The position numbers were made by a program, and so were the translations under genes. This document shows positions 8,441-16,799 of a stretch of DNA of 33,041 bases, in pieces (the stretch's first letter is position 1; every line of letters begins with the position of its first letter). The stretch is from Acidobacteriota bacterium. Its GTDB lineage: Bacteria > Actinomycetota > Acidimicrobiia > Acidimicrobiales > Acidimicrobilacustridaceae. The stretch is taken from positions 1 through 33,041 of the forward strand of contig JAGWYK010000023.1 in the NCBI GenBank assembly GCA_018969405.1, given 5' to 3'. A model generated the notes under the pieces. It saw only the letters and a program-made list of their open reading frames with translations. It was not told the DNA's origin and made no database searches.

Positions 8441-8469
8441 TCCGAGACCCCGAGGGAGGTTCTGACACG

Positions 8470-9543
8470 ATGGCCGCGAACTTCCGCTCCACCCTCGAGT
8501 CGCTCAGCTCCCGGGCCCAGTTCCCCGGCCTCCTCGGTCGGGACATGGCTGTCGATCTCGGCACCGCCAACACCCTCATCTACATCCGAGGCGAGGGCAT
8601 CGTGCTCAACGAGCCCTCAGTGGTCGCCATCAACGTCAAGGATGGTCGCCCCGTCGCCGTCGGCGCCGCCGCCAAGCGGATGATCGGGCGCACGCCGTCG
8701 CACATCCAGGCGATCCGTCCGCTCAAGGACGGCGTCATCGCCGATTTCGACATCTGCGAGAAGATGCTGCGGTACTTCATCCAGCAGGTGCACACCTCAC
8801 GGTGGGCGAAACCCCGCATGGTCATCTGCGTCCCCTCCGGCATCACCGCCGTGGAGCAGCGCGCCGTGCAGGAGGCCGCCGAGTTCGCCGGGGCCCGGAA
8901 GCCCGCCTACATCATCGAGGAGCCCATGGCCGCGGCCATCGGCGCCGGACTTCCGGTGCAGGAACCCACCGGCAACATGATCGTCGACATCGGCGGTGGG
9001 ACCACCGAGGTCGCCGTGATCTCCCTCGGCGGTGTCGTGACCTCGCAGTCGGCCCGTGTGGGCGGCGATGCCATCGACCAGGCGATCATCTCCTACATCA
9101 AGAAGCAGTACAGCCTCGCCCTCGGTGATCGCACCGCCGAGGAGGTCAAGATGGCCATGGGCTCGGCCTGGCCGCTGGAGGTCGAACTCCATGCCGAGAT
9201 CCGCGGTCGTGACCTCATCACCGGTCTCCCCAAGACGATCGTGACCACCACCGAGGAGATCCGCGAGGCCATCGAGGAGCCGGTCTCGGGCATCGTCGAC
9301 GCCGTGAAGGTCACCCTCGACAAGACCCCGCCCGAGTTGGCCGCCGACATCATGGAGCAGGGCATCGTGCTGGCCGGTGGCGGAGCCCTGCTGCACGGCA
9401 TCGCGGCCCGGCTCGAGCACGAGACCGGCATGCCCATCGTCGTCGCCCCCGATCCGCTCTTCGCAGTGGCCATCGGCTCAGGTCAATCGCTCGAGGAGTT
9501 CGACGCGCTCAAGGGCGTCCTGTTCTCGTCGACCATCAACTGA
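8470..9543 (+). CDS. mreB: MreB, actin-like rod-shape protein
   Basis: This 357-residue protein is a bacterial actin that forms membrane-bound filaments and guides elongation-phase wall synthesis. The phosphate-1 motif DLGTANT is at 29-35, the phosphate-2 motif [10 protein letters not shown] lies near 172-181, and the adenosine-site sequence LAGGGALL lies near the C-terminus. About 24 residues precede the actin core, slightly longer than in many MreB proteins. ATG 8470 follows a strong Shine-Dalgarno sequence GAGGGAGG with a 10-base gap. It leads the mreBCD-mrdA-rodA cluster from its own promoter, and MreC follows after 10 bases. Confidence 0.97.
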   Translation: MAANFRSTLESLSSRAQFPGLLGRDMAVDLGTANTLIYIRGEGIVLNEPSVVAINVKDGRPVAVGAAAKRMIGRTPSHIQAIRPLKDGVIADFDICEKMLRYFIQQVHTSRWAKPRMVICVPSGITAVEQRAVQEAAEFAGARKPAYIIEEPMAAAIGAGLPVQEPTGNMIVDIGGGTTEVAVISLGGVVTSQSARVGGDAIDQAIISYIKKQYSLALGDRTAEEVKMAMGSAWPLEVELHAEIRGRDLITGLPKTIVTTTEEIREAIEEPVSGIVDAVKVTLDKTPPELAADIMEQGIVLAGGGALLHGIAARLEHETGMPIVVAPDPLFAVAIGSGQSLEEFDALKGVLFSSTIN

Positions 9544-9553
9544 CCGGCGCGTC

Positions 9554-10384
9554 GTGGCTCCCCGACGGTCGCAAGGACGCTCCCGCTCGACGGTGATCCT
9601 CCTGCTGCTCACCGCGGTCACACTGCTCACGCTCAGCGGTCGCGGGTTCGGTCCGCTGGACTCGGTCCGCTCGGCGGTCGGCTCCGTGCTCGCACCGGTC
9701 GGTGATGCTGCGTCCTGGGCGACCCGTCCGTTCTCGAACGCCTGGGACTCGGCGTTCTCCCATGACGATCTCGTCGCCGCCAACCAGCGCCTGCAGGAGG
9801 AGAACGATCGTCTGCAGGGGCAGGTCACCCAGAGCGCCATCGCCACCGAGCAGTTGCAGGAACTGCTGGCGCTGGTGAGCATCCCTTTCGTGGGCGACAC
9901 GCCGGTGGCCCACACCCGCGTGGTGGCGGGAACGGCGGGCAACTTCGGTGACACCGTCGAGCTCGACAAGGGATCCGATGCCGGTATCGAGGTCGGCATG
10001 CCGGTGATCACCGGGCGGGGACTCATCGGTCGCGTGCGGCTGGTGAGCGCCAGTCGTTCGACCGTGGAGCTCGTCACCGGGGGCGGGTTCAAGGTCGGCT
10101 TCCTCGTCATCGGCACCTCGGCGGTCGGGGTGGCCCAGGGCGATGGGGATCCCTCCCGGCTCCGCGGCGCCAACATCGACATCGCCCAGCCGGTGACCGA
10201 GGGCCAGATCGTGGTCACGGCCGGACTCCGCGGCAGCTCATTCCCGCCGAACATCCCCATCGGGTCGATCGCCTCGGTCCGATCCGATGACGCGGCGCGC
10301 CAGTCCACCGTGGACATCGACCTCTACGCCTCGACCCGCGACCTCACCTACGCGGATGTCGTGCTCTGGAAGGCGGCGAACTGA
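9554..10384 (+). CDS. mreC: MreC, rod-shape determining protein
   Basis: This 276-residue protein links cytoplasmic MreB with PBP2 and RodA. A basic N-terminus is followed by one membrane helix (13-29), a coiled coil (about 72-107, with NQRLQEENDRLQGQ) and the double beta-barrel MreC domain. GTG 9554 is chosen because the residues from MAPRRSQGR onward fit the basic tail before the helix; the frame is open further up but runs inside mreB. The gene begins 10 bases after the mreB stop and ends five bases before mreD. Confidence 0.93.
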   Translation: MAPRRSQGRSRSTVILLLLTAVTLLTLSGRGFGPLDSVRSAVGSVLAPVGDAASWATRPFSNAWDSAFSHDDLVAANQRLQEENDRLQGQVTQSAIATEQLQELLALVSIPFVGDTPVAHTRVVAGTAGNFGDTVELDKGSDAGIEVGMPVITGRGLIGRVRLVSASRSTVELVTGGGFKVGFLVIGTSAVGVAQGDGDPSRLRGANIDIAQPVTEGQIVVTAGLRGSSFPPNIPIGSIASVRSDDAARQSTVDIDLYASTRDLTYADVVLWKAAN

Positions 10385-10389
10385 TCCCC

Positions 10390-10896
10390 ATGGCGACCCT
10401 GATCCGCTACGCGCTCCTCCTCGCCACCACAGCGGTGCTCCAGCGTCTGCTGCTCGACCAGATCCGCATCGCCGATGTCGCCGCCGACGGCTTCCTCGTC
10501 CTGAGCGTCGCCACCGGCGTCGTCGCCGGGAGCCGGCGCGGGGCGGTCGTCGGGTTCGCAGCCGGACTCGCCCTGGATCTCATGGTCCTCACCCCCTTCG
10601 GCCTCGGGGCTCTGTCTTCTCTGGTGGCCGGTGCCGTGGCGGGATCCCTCGAGCGGCTGATCGTGCACAGCGCCCGCACGCTCACCCTCGCCGTCGGGTT
10701 CGCGTCGGCGTTCGTGGGGGTGCTGTTCTTCGTCCTGGTGGGATCCCTTCTCGGTGGGGTCGGACTGGTCGACGGCCATCTCCCGGTGATCCTGCTCCTC
10801 GTGCCCGCCACCACCGCCGTGCTCGTGCTGCCGGTCCGTCGGCTCATCCGCTGGGCCGAGGCGCCGTCTCGGGCGCTGAGCCCCGCCCTCCGCTGA
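10390..10896 (+). CDS. mreD: MreD, rod-shape determining membrane protein
   Basis: This 168-residue, very hydrophobic protein has five or more predicted helices, including LLLATTAVLQRLLL, FLVLSVATGVVAG and LPVILLLVPATTAVLVL. Sequence alone is weakly diagnostic, but size, topology and position between mreC and mrdA fit MreD, which helps to assemble the elongasome. The first helix starts almost at once after ATG 10390. It is co-transcribed with mreC (five-base gap). Confidence 0.85.
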   Translation: MATLIRYALLLATTAVLQRLLLDQIRIADVAADGFLVLSVATGVVAGSRRGAVVGFAAGLALDLMVLTPFGLGALSSLVAGAVAGSLERLIVHSARTLTLAVGFASAFVGVLFFVLVGSLLGGVGLVDGHLPVILLLVPATTAVLVLPVRRLIRWAEAPSRALSPALR

Positions 10897-10968
10897 CGTG
10901 CCCGATCTGCTGGACTGGGTTCCCGTGGACCTCACCGCCGACCTCCGCGCCCCCTGGGGACGTTGACC

Positions 10969-12927
10969 GTGGACACCGCCTCGCCGAGAACCCGGATGAG
11001 CGTCCTCGGCGTGCTCGTCGTGGCCTGCTTCGTGGCCCTGTTCGCGCGGCTCTGGTACCTCCAGGTGATCGAGGCGCCGAGACTCGTGGGGGAGGTGAGC
11101 GCCCAGACCCGCCGCACCGTGGCCGTCGAGGCCCCTCGGGGCCGCATCCTCGACGCCAAGGGTCGGGTGCTGGTCGACAACCGCACCTCACTGGTGGTGA
11201 CGGTGGACCGGAACGTGCTCAGCCGGATCAAGGATCGATCGGCCTACGCATCCTCGATCGCCGCCGTGCTGACCCGATTCGGGAACCCGACCAAGACCAG
11301 CACCGTCGAACGCCGGCTGGCCGCCCAGCAGGGTGATCGTCTGCGGGCCGTCTCGGTGGCGACCGACGTCTCCCAGGAGGTCATGGTCTATCTGTCCGAG
11401 CACTCCTCGGACTTCCCGGGGCTCAGCGTCTCCCGGGAGTCGCTGCGGGTCTATCCCTACGGCATGGCCGCCGCCAACGTCCTCGGGTACGTGGGGCGCA
11501 TCACCGCCGATGGTCTCAGGACCCTCGTCCCCGGCGAGGATCCCGACAGCGGTGAGCCCAAGGTCTACAGCCCTGACTCCTCGGTCGGGCTGGCCGGCAT
11601 CGAGGCGACCTATGAGAAGGATCTCCGGGGGACGCCGGGGGTGGAGACCATCGAGGTCGATTCCAAGAACCGTCCGGTCCGTCGGGTCGACTACACCCCG
11701 CCGAGACCGGGCAGCGATGTGCAGCTGCATCTGGACATCGATGTGCAGATGCGGGCCGAGCAGTCGCTGCGCGAGAAGCTCGATGTGCTCCGGGGGACTG
11801 CGCAGCGCGACGGGACCGTCCGCCGGGCTCCGGCGGGATCGGTCGTGGTCATGGATCCGAAGGACGGTTCGGTCATCGCCCTGGCCACCCATCCCACCTA
11901 CGACCCCGCCGAGTTCGCCGGCGGCATCAGTCAGGACCGCTACAACGAGCTCCTCGACCAGAACGGGGTGAGTGCGCTCGTCGATCGATCCATCTCCGGT
12001 CAGTACGCGCCCGGATCCACGTTCAAACTGGTGACCGCGACCGCGGCACTGGAACGGGGACTCATCAACGGCAACACCTACTACGACGACGAGGGTTCCT
12101 ATGAGGTGGGCAACCCACCCCAGACCTTCACCAACGCCGGCGGTGTGAAGAACGGCAGTATCGCGCTCCCGACGGCACTCACCATCTCCTCCGATGTGTA
12201 CTTCTACTGGCTGGGTGATCGACTCGATGGCACCACCGCCATCCAGGACGCCGCCTCTGACTTCGGGTTCGACACCCGAACCGGGATCGATCTCCCGAAC
12301 GAGTCGAGCGGTTATGTCTGGACCGCCGCCGAGAAGAAGGCGCTCCACCAGAAGTATCCGAAGCAGTATCCCGACGGCGAGTGGTTCACCGGCGACAACG
12401 TGCAGTTGGCCATCGGGCAGTACGTCATCACCGCGACGCCGATCCAGCTGGCACGGGCGTACGCGACCTTCGCCAACGGCGGCACCGTGTACACCCCGCG
12501 CGTGGCCTGGCGGGTCCTGCGGTCCAACACTCTGCCGACCGTCGAGGGCGGCATCCTGCGGACCATAGAGCCGGCGATCGCTGCCCAGCGCGCTCTCCCG
12601 GCGGAGATCCGCGACCCCATCAGTCAGGGACTCGGAGCGGTCACCACCGGACTCGGAACCGCGGCGTCCGCCTTCGTCGGCTTCGACCAGGCAGCCTTCC
12701 GCGTGGTGGGCAAGACCGGAACCGCACAGGTCCAGGGGAAGGCCGACACCTCCCTGTTCGCCTCCTACGCCCCGGCCGACAACCCCCGCTACGCCGTGGC
12801 CGCCGTGATGGAGGAGTCGGGCTTCGGCGCCGAGGCCTCCGGTGAGGTCGTGCGTCACGTCTATGAACTGCTGGCCGGTCAGACGCTCACCGGCGCCTCG
12901 ACCGTCGTGCAGGGGACGCGGGACTGA
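10969..12927 (+). CDS. mrdA: Penicillin-binding protein 2 (peptidoglycan DD-transpeptidase)
   Basis: This class B PBP of 652 residues cross-links peptidoglycan during elongation, working with RodA. It has one N-terminal membrane helix (11-31), then the PBP dimerisation domain containing the EAPRGRILDAKG motif (54-65). The transpeptidase motifs follow: SxxK at S350-TFK, SxD at S407-S-D409 (as in PBP2 proteins) and KTG at 582-584. GTG 10969 is chosen because GGGGA (10956-10960) lies eight bases before it; TTG 10963 would be only two bases from that sequence. Its stop overlaps the rodA start by one base. Confidence 0.95.
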   Translation: MDTASPRTRMSVLGVLVVACFVALFARLWYLQVIEAPRLVGEVSAQTRRTVAVEAPRGRILDAKGRVLVDNRTSLVVTVDRNVLSRIKDRSAYASSIAAVLTRFGNPTKTSTVERRLAAQQGDRLRAVSVATDVSQEVMVYLSEHSSDFPGLSVSRESLRVYPYGMAAANVLGYVGRITADGLRTLVPGEDPDSGEPKVYSPDSSVGLAGIEATYEKDLRGTPGVETIEVDSKNRPVRRVDYTPPRPGSDVQLHLDIDVQMRAEQSLREKLDVLRGTAQRDGTVRRAPAGSVVVMDPKDGSVIALATHPTYDPAEFAGGISQDRYNELLDQNGVSALVDRSISGQYAPGSTFKLVTATAALERGLINGNTYYDDEGSYEVGNPPQTFTNAGGVKNGSIALPTALTISSDVYFYWLGDRLDGTTAIQDAASDFGFDTRTGIDLPNESSGYVWTAAEKKALHQKYPKQYPDGEWFTGDNVQLAIGQYVITATPIQLARAYATFANGGTVYTPRVAWRVLRSNTLPTVEGGILRTIEPAIAAQRALPAEIRDPISQGLGAVTTGLGTAASAFVGFDQAAFRVVGKTGTAQVQGKADTSLFASYAPADNPRYAVAAVMEESGFGAEASGEVVRHVYELLAGQTLTGASTVVQGTRD

Positions 12928-14072
12928 TGTTCCAGGCCTCGGTCTCCCGCCGCTCGAACCGTCTGAGCCGTCGCGATCCCACCTCACCGTTCCGACATCT
13001 CGATCCGGTGCTGATCGGTTGCACGGTGGCCCTCGCCATCATCGGTGTGGTGGCGGTCTACAGCGCCACCCGCGGCCCCGGCCCGACCTATTCGCATGCC
13101 TACCTCTACAAGCAGGCGCTGTTCGTCCTGATCGGCGCCGGGGTGCTCGTGGTGTTCACCGTCGTGGACTACCAGAAGCTCCATGACTGGGCCTGGGCCT
13201 TCTACGCCCTCACCTCCATCATGCTGCTGCTGGTCATCTCGCCCCTCGGGGTCCAGTCCAACGGGGCGCAGGCCTGGTTCGCGGTCGGTCCCTTCCAGTT
13301 GCAGCCGGCCGAGTTCGCCAAACTCTCGCTCATCGCCGTGCTGGCATTCATGCTCTCGGAGTTCCGGGGTGACATCGACGTCCGTCGCACCATCGCCCTG
13401 CTCGGCGTCTCGGCCTTCCCGATGGCGCTGATCCTCCTCCAACCCGATCTCGGACTGGTGCTGATCCTCACCGTGATCATGATGGCGATGCTGCTCATCG
13501 GTGGCCTGCCCACCCGCTACATCGTGGTGCTCACCATCATCGGTGTGATCGGGGTGGTGGGAGCGCTCAACTCGCCGGTCATCAAGCAGTACCAGCAGGA
13601 TCGCCTCACCGCCTTCGCCAATCCCGACGATCGCAGCAATCCGGCGGTGTACAACATCGCCCAGAGCCAGCTCGCCATCGCCAACGGTCAACTCACCGGA
13701 CAGGGTCTCTTCGACGGACCCCAGACCCGACTGGGCACCGTGCCCGAGCAGCAGACCGACTTCATCTTCACCGCGGTCGCCGAGCAGTTCGGCTTCGTCG
13801 GCGCCGGGATCATGCTGCTGCTCTACGCCGTGCTCTGCCAGCGGATCCTCCACACGGCCCGCATCGCCCGCGACCAGTTCGGCACCCTGCTGTGCGTCGG
13901 GGTGCTGGCCATGTTCCTGTTCTCCATCTTCGAGAACGTGGGCATGGCGATGGGCATCATGCCGGTCACCGGTATCCCCCTGCTGCTGCTCAGCGCCGGT
14001 GGTTCCTCCACCATCACGGCGCTGGCGGCCATCGGGCTCGTGCTCAACGTCCATATGCGGCGGTTCCGGTAG
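12927..14072 (+). CDS. rodA: RodA, SEDS peptidoglycan glycosyltransferase
   Basis: This 381-residue SEDS-family protein polymerises lipid II into glycan strands in partnership with PBP2. About ten membrane helices are visible. The family stretch WFAVGPFQLQPAEFAKL lies near 117-133, and the C-terminal signature GIMPVTGIPLLLLSAGGSS is present. RodA rather than FtsW is called because of the mreBCD-mrdA context. ATG 12927 overlaps the mrdA TGA by one base, so translation is coupled. The next gene has its own promoter. Confidence 0.95.
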   Translation: MFQASVSRRSNRLSRRDPTSPFRHLDPVLIGCTVALAIIGVVAVYSATRGPGPTYSHAYLYKQALFVLIGAGVLVVFTVVDYQKLHDWAWAFYALTSIMLLLVISPLGVQSNGAQAWFAVGPFQLQPAEFAKLSLIAVLAFMLSEFRGDIDVRRTIALLGVSAFPMALILLQPDLGLVLILTVIMMAMLLIGGLPTRYIVVLTIIGVIGVVGALNSPVIKQYQQDRLTAFANPDDRSNPAVYNIAQSQLAIANGQLTGQGLFDGPQTRLGTVPEQQTDFIFTAVAEQFGFVGAGIMLLLYAVLCQRILHTARIARDQFGTLLCVGVLAMFLFSIFENVGMAMGIMPVTGIPLLLLSAGGSSTITALAAIGLVLNVHMRRFR

Positions 14073-14087
14073 GCGGCGCTCGGCCGG

Positions 14088-14093
14088 TACGCT
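14088..14093 (+). promoter_or_regulatory. -10 element of the radical SAM gene
   Basis: TACGCT (TANNNT) ends seven bases before GTG 14101, just after the rodA stop, and implies a leaderless mRNA for the radical SAM-DUF2344 unit. Confidence 0.5.
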
Positions 14094-14100
14094 GGGCCGG

Positions 14101-16056
14101 GTGACAGACCTGTGGCCACGGATCGAACCGTTGCTGGCCCGTGTCTCCAAGCCCGCCCGCTACATCGGGATGGAGGGAGGGGCGCAGCGGCCCGAGCATG
14201 CCCCCCACAAGGTGGCCTGGCTGCTGGCGTACCCCGACACCTACGAGATCGGTCTGCCCAACCAGGGTCTCCAGATCCTCTACGAGATCCTCAACGAACG
14301 CCCCGACGCCGTCGCCGAGCGCACCTACGCGCCCTGGTACGACCTCGAGGAACTCCTTCGGGAGCACGAGATCGGACTGTTCTCGGTCGACACCCATCGG
14401 GCCGCGTCCGATTTCGATCTGATCGGCTTCAACCTCTCGGCCGAGCTCACCTACACCAACCTGCTCAACATGGTCGACCTCGCCGGAGTCCCGGTGCGCT
14501 CCGCCGATCGCCGGGCCGATCACCCCCTCATCGCCGCCGGCGGCCACTGCACCTACAACCCTGAGCCGCTGGCCGACTTCCTCGATCTCGTCGTCCTCGG
14601 TGACGGCGAGGAGGTCGTGGCCGAGATCACCGAGGTCGTGGGGGAGTGGAAGGCGGATGCCCGTCGTCGGGGCGATCGCACCTCGGTGCTTCATGCCCTC
14701 GCCGGCATCAGCGGGGTCTACGTGCCCTCGTTGCACCGTCCTCGCTACGACGGCTCGACCTTCCTCGGCCTCGAGCCGATCGTGGCGCAGGCTCCGGCGC
14801 TGGTCGAGAAGCGGACCATCGCCGATCTCGCCGAGTTCCCCTATCCGCGCAACCAACTGGTACCGCTCACCGAGGTGGTCCACGACCGGCTGAACGTCGA
14901 GGTCTTCCGGGGCTGCACCCGGGGCTGTCGGTTCTGTCAGGCCGGCATGATCACCCGACCGGTGCGGGAGCGTCCGGCCGAGCAGGTCCGGTCCATGGTG
15001 GCCGACGGTCTCCGACGCACCGGCTACGACGAGGTCTCCCTCACCTCGCTCTCCACCGCCGACTACTCCGGCATCGAACAACTGGTCGCCGACATCGTCG
15101 ATGCCGATGGCGACGGTCCGAGCATCACCGTGGCGCTGCCCAGTCTGCGGGTCGACGCCTTCGGCGTCGGCATCGCCACCCAGCTCCAGCACGCCCGTCG
15201 CGCCGGACTCACCTTCGCCCCGGAAGCTGGGACCTGGCGGATGCGTCAGGTCATCAACAAGCTCATCCGCGAGGAGGACCTCTACAGCGCGGTCGAGGCG
15301 GCGTTCGCCAACGGCTGGCGGCGGGTCAAGCTCTACTTCCTCACCGGACTGCCCACCGAGACCGACGAGGACACCCTCGGCATCGCCGAGCTGGCCCGCA
15401 ACTGCATCGAGATCGGCCGAGCCCACACACGCGCACCCTCGGTCACCGTCTCGGTCGGTGGATTCGTCCCGAAGCCGTTCACCCCGTTCCAGTGGTTCGG
15501 GCAGAACACCGTCGAGGAACTGCAGCGCAAGATCAATCTGCTCCGCGACGCCACCCGACGCATGCATGGGGTGCAGGTCAAGTGGCATGACCCCAAGGCC
15601 ACCCTCGTGGAGGGCATCATGAGCCGCGGGGACCGCCGCATCGGTGATGTGCTCGAGACCGTCTGGCGTCGGGGCGGCACCTTCCAGGAGTGGAACGAAC
15701 GGTTCGACCTGCCGCTGTGGCTCGACGCCATGGCCGAGCACGGTCTCGATCCCGACTGGTTCACCCATCGGCATCGCACCGCCGAGGAGGTCCTGCCCTG
15801 GGACCACCTCTCAGCGGGGCTCCACAAGGATTTCCTCTGGCAGGACTGGCGCGACGCCCTCGCCGAGGTGGGCCTCCCCGATTGTCGATGGACCCCCTGC
15901 TACGACTGTGGGGCATGCACCGGCTACTCGATCGAGCACATCGTGGCCTCGGCCACGCCCCCGGCCGGCGGGTCGCAGGGCACCGGGCAGGACCTCGGCA
16001 GCGGGTGGACCCCGGTGCAGCTCCGGCGCCCCACCTCCGATGTGGTGTCGGCATGA
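14101..16056 (+). CDS. Radical SAM protein of the TIGR03960 type
   Basis: This 651-residue protein has an N-terminal region (about 35-180) resembling the B12-binding-like domain of radical SAM enzymes. The cluster motif C272-TRG-C276-RF-C279 is next, followed by a TIM-barrel-like core with the SLSTADYSG and FAPEAGTWRMRQVINK segments. A second cysteine set, C600-YD-C603-GA-C606, near the C-terminus may hold another iron-sulphur cluster or zinc. The overall pattern is that of the uncharacterised TIGR03960 family, commonly adjacent or fused to DUF2344, as here. Its substrate is unknown; the position before RNase E/G and L21/L27 hints at an RNA or ribosome link (inference). GTG 14101 is fixed by the TACGCT seven bases upstream. 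It overlaps the next gene by four bases. Confidence 0.9.
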   Translation: MTDLWPRIEPLLARVSKPARYIGMEGGAQRPEHAPHKVAWLLAYPDTYEIGLPNQGLQILYEILNERPDAVAERTYAPWYDLEELLREHEIGLFSVDTHRAASDFDLIGFNLSAELTYTNLLNMVDLAGVPVRSADRRADHPLIAAGGHCTYNPEPLADFLDLVVLGDGEEVVAEITEVVGEWKADARRRGDRTSVLHALAGISGVYVPSLHRPRYDGSTFLGLEPIVAQAPALVEKRTIADLAEFPYPRNQLVPLTEVVHDRLNVEVFRGCTRGCRFCQAGMITRPVRERPAEQVRSMVADGLRRTGYDEVSLTSLSTADYSGIEQLVADIVDADGDGPSITVALPSLRVDAFGVGIATQLQHARRAGLTFAPEAGTWRMRQVINKLIREEDLYSAVEAAFANGWRRVKLYFLTGLPTETDEDTLGIAELARNCIEIGRAHTRAPSVTVSVGGFVPKPFTPFQWFGQNTVEELQRKINLLRDATRRMHGVQVKWHDPKATLVEGIMSRGDRRIGDVLETVWRRGGTFQEWNERFDLPLWLDAMAEHGLDPDWFTHRHRTAEEVLPWDHLSAGLHKDFLWQDWRDALAEVGLPDCRWTPCYDCGACTGYSIEHIVASATPPAGGSQGTGQDLGSGWTPVQLRRPTSDVVSA

Positions 16057-16784
16057 GGATCCGCATCCGGTACCGCAAGCTCGGCAAGGTCCGATTCACC
16101 AGTCACCGCGACATGGCTCGCTGCTGGGAACGGGCGCTGCGCATCAGTCGACTTCCCATCGCCACCACCGAGGGGTTCTCGCCCCGTCCCAAGATGCATT
16201 TCGGTCTGGCGCTGTCCACCAGCCATGAGTCCATGGGGGAGTACCTGGACCTCGACCTGCGCGATCCGGAGAGCCTCGAGGTCGACCTCGCCGAACTCCC
16301 GGGCCGCCTCTCCGCCGTCCTCCCCGACGGCGTCGACATCGACGCCGTCGCCATCATCGATCGCTCTGAACCCTCGTTGCAGGAGGCTGTCACCTCCTGC
16401 GCCTGGCAGATCGAGGTTCCCGGCGTGACCGCCGAGGAGCTGCGTCCCGCGGTCGATCGGGTCCTGTCCGCCTCCGCTCTCCCCATCGTCCGGGAGCGCA
16501 AGGGCAAGCCGGTCTCCGACGACCTCCGACCCGGCATCGTGCACCTCGAGGTGCTCGACGCCGACCCGGACGACCTCGTGTCGACCGGTGCAGTGCTGTC
16601 CGCGGAACTGGCCACCCAGCCCCGTTCCGTCCGGCCATCGGAGTTGATGGCCGTGTTCGATCCTCCCCTCACCGAGGGACGGGTCCGCAGGATCCACCAG
16701 TTCATCCATGTCGACGGCGCGACGCGGGAGCCCCTCCCGCCGGGCGCGCCGGCGATGGTGCCCACCTCGGTGGGTGCACCATGA
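16053..16784 (+). CDS. DUF2344 / TIGR03936 family protein, partner of the radical SAM gene
   Basis: This 243-residue protein opens with the family signature: MRIRIRYRKLGKVRF and SHRDMARCWERAL, then GFSPRPKMHFGLAL near 42-55. It is found beside or fused to TIGR03960 radical SAM proteins, and the activity of neither is known to me. The ATG lies within the ATGA overlap with the upstream stop, so the two are translationally coupled and probably act together. The C-terminal 20 residues are Pro-rich and low in complexity. A reading frame continues upstream to 15690, but it overlaps the radical SAM gene and has shadow-like composition. Confidence 0.9.
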   Translation: MRIRIRYRKLGKVRFTSHRDMARCWERALRISRLPIATTEGFSPRPKMHFGLALSTSHESMGEYLDLDLRDPESLEVDLAELPGRLSAVLPDGVDIDAVAIIDRSEPSLQEAVTSCAWQIEVPGVTAEELRPAVDRVLSASALPIVRERKGKPVSDDLRPGIVHLEVLDADPDDLVSTGAVLSAELATQPRSVRPSELMAVFDPPLTEGRVRRIHQFIHVDGATREPLPPGAPAMVPTSVGAP

Positions 16785-16799
16785 GAAGGGAATCTCCCC

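Noticed and set aside
11188-12987. A 599-codon minus-strand open frame opposite mrdA
   Set aside because: mrdA shows all transpeptidase motifs; the antisense product has none.
14044-15807. A 587-codon minus-strand open frame opposite the radical SAM gene
   Set aside because: Shadow composition, no start signal, and a fully motif-supported gene on the plus strand.
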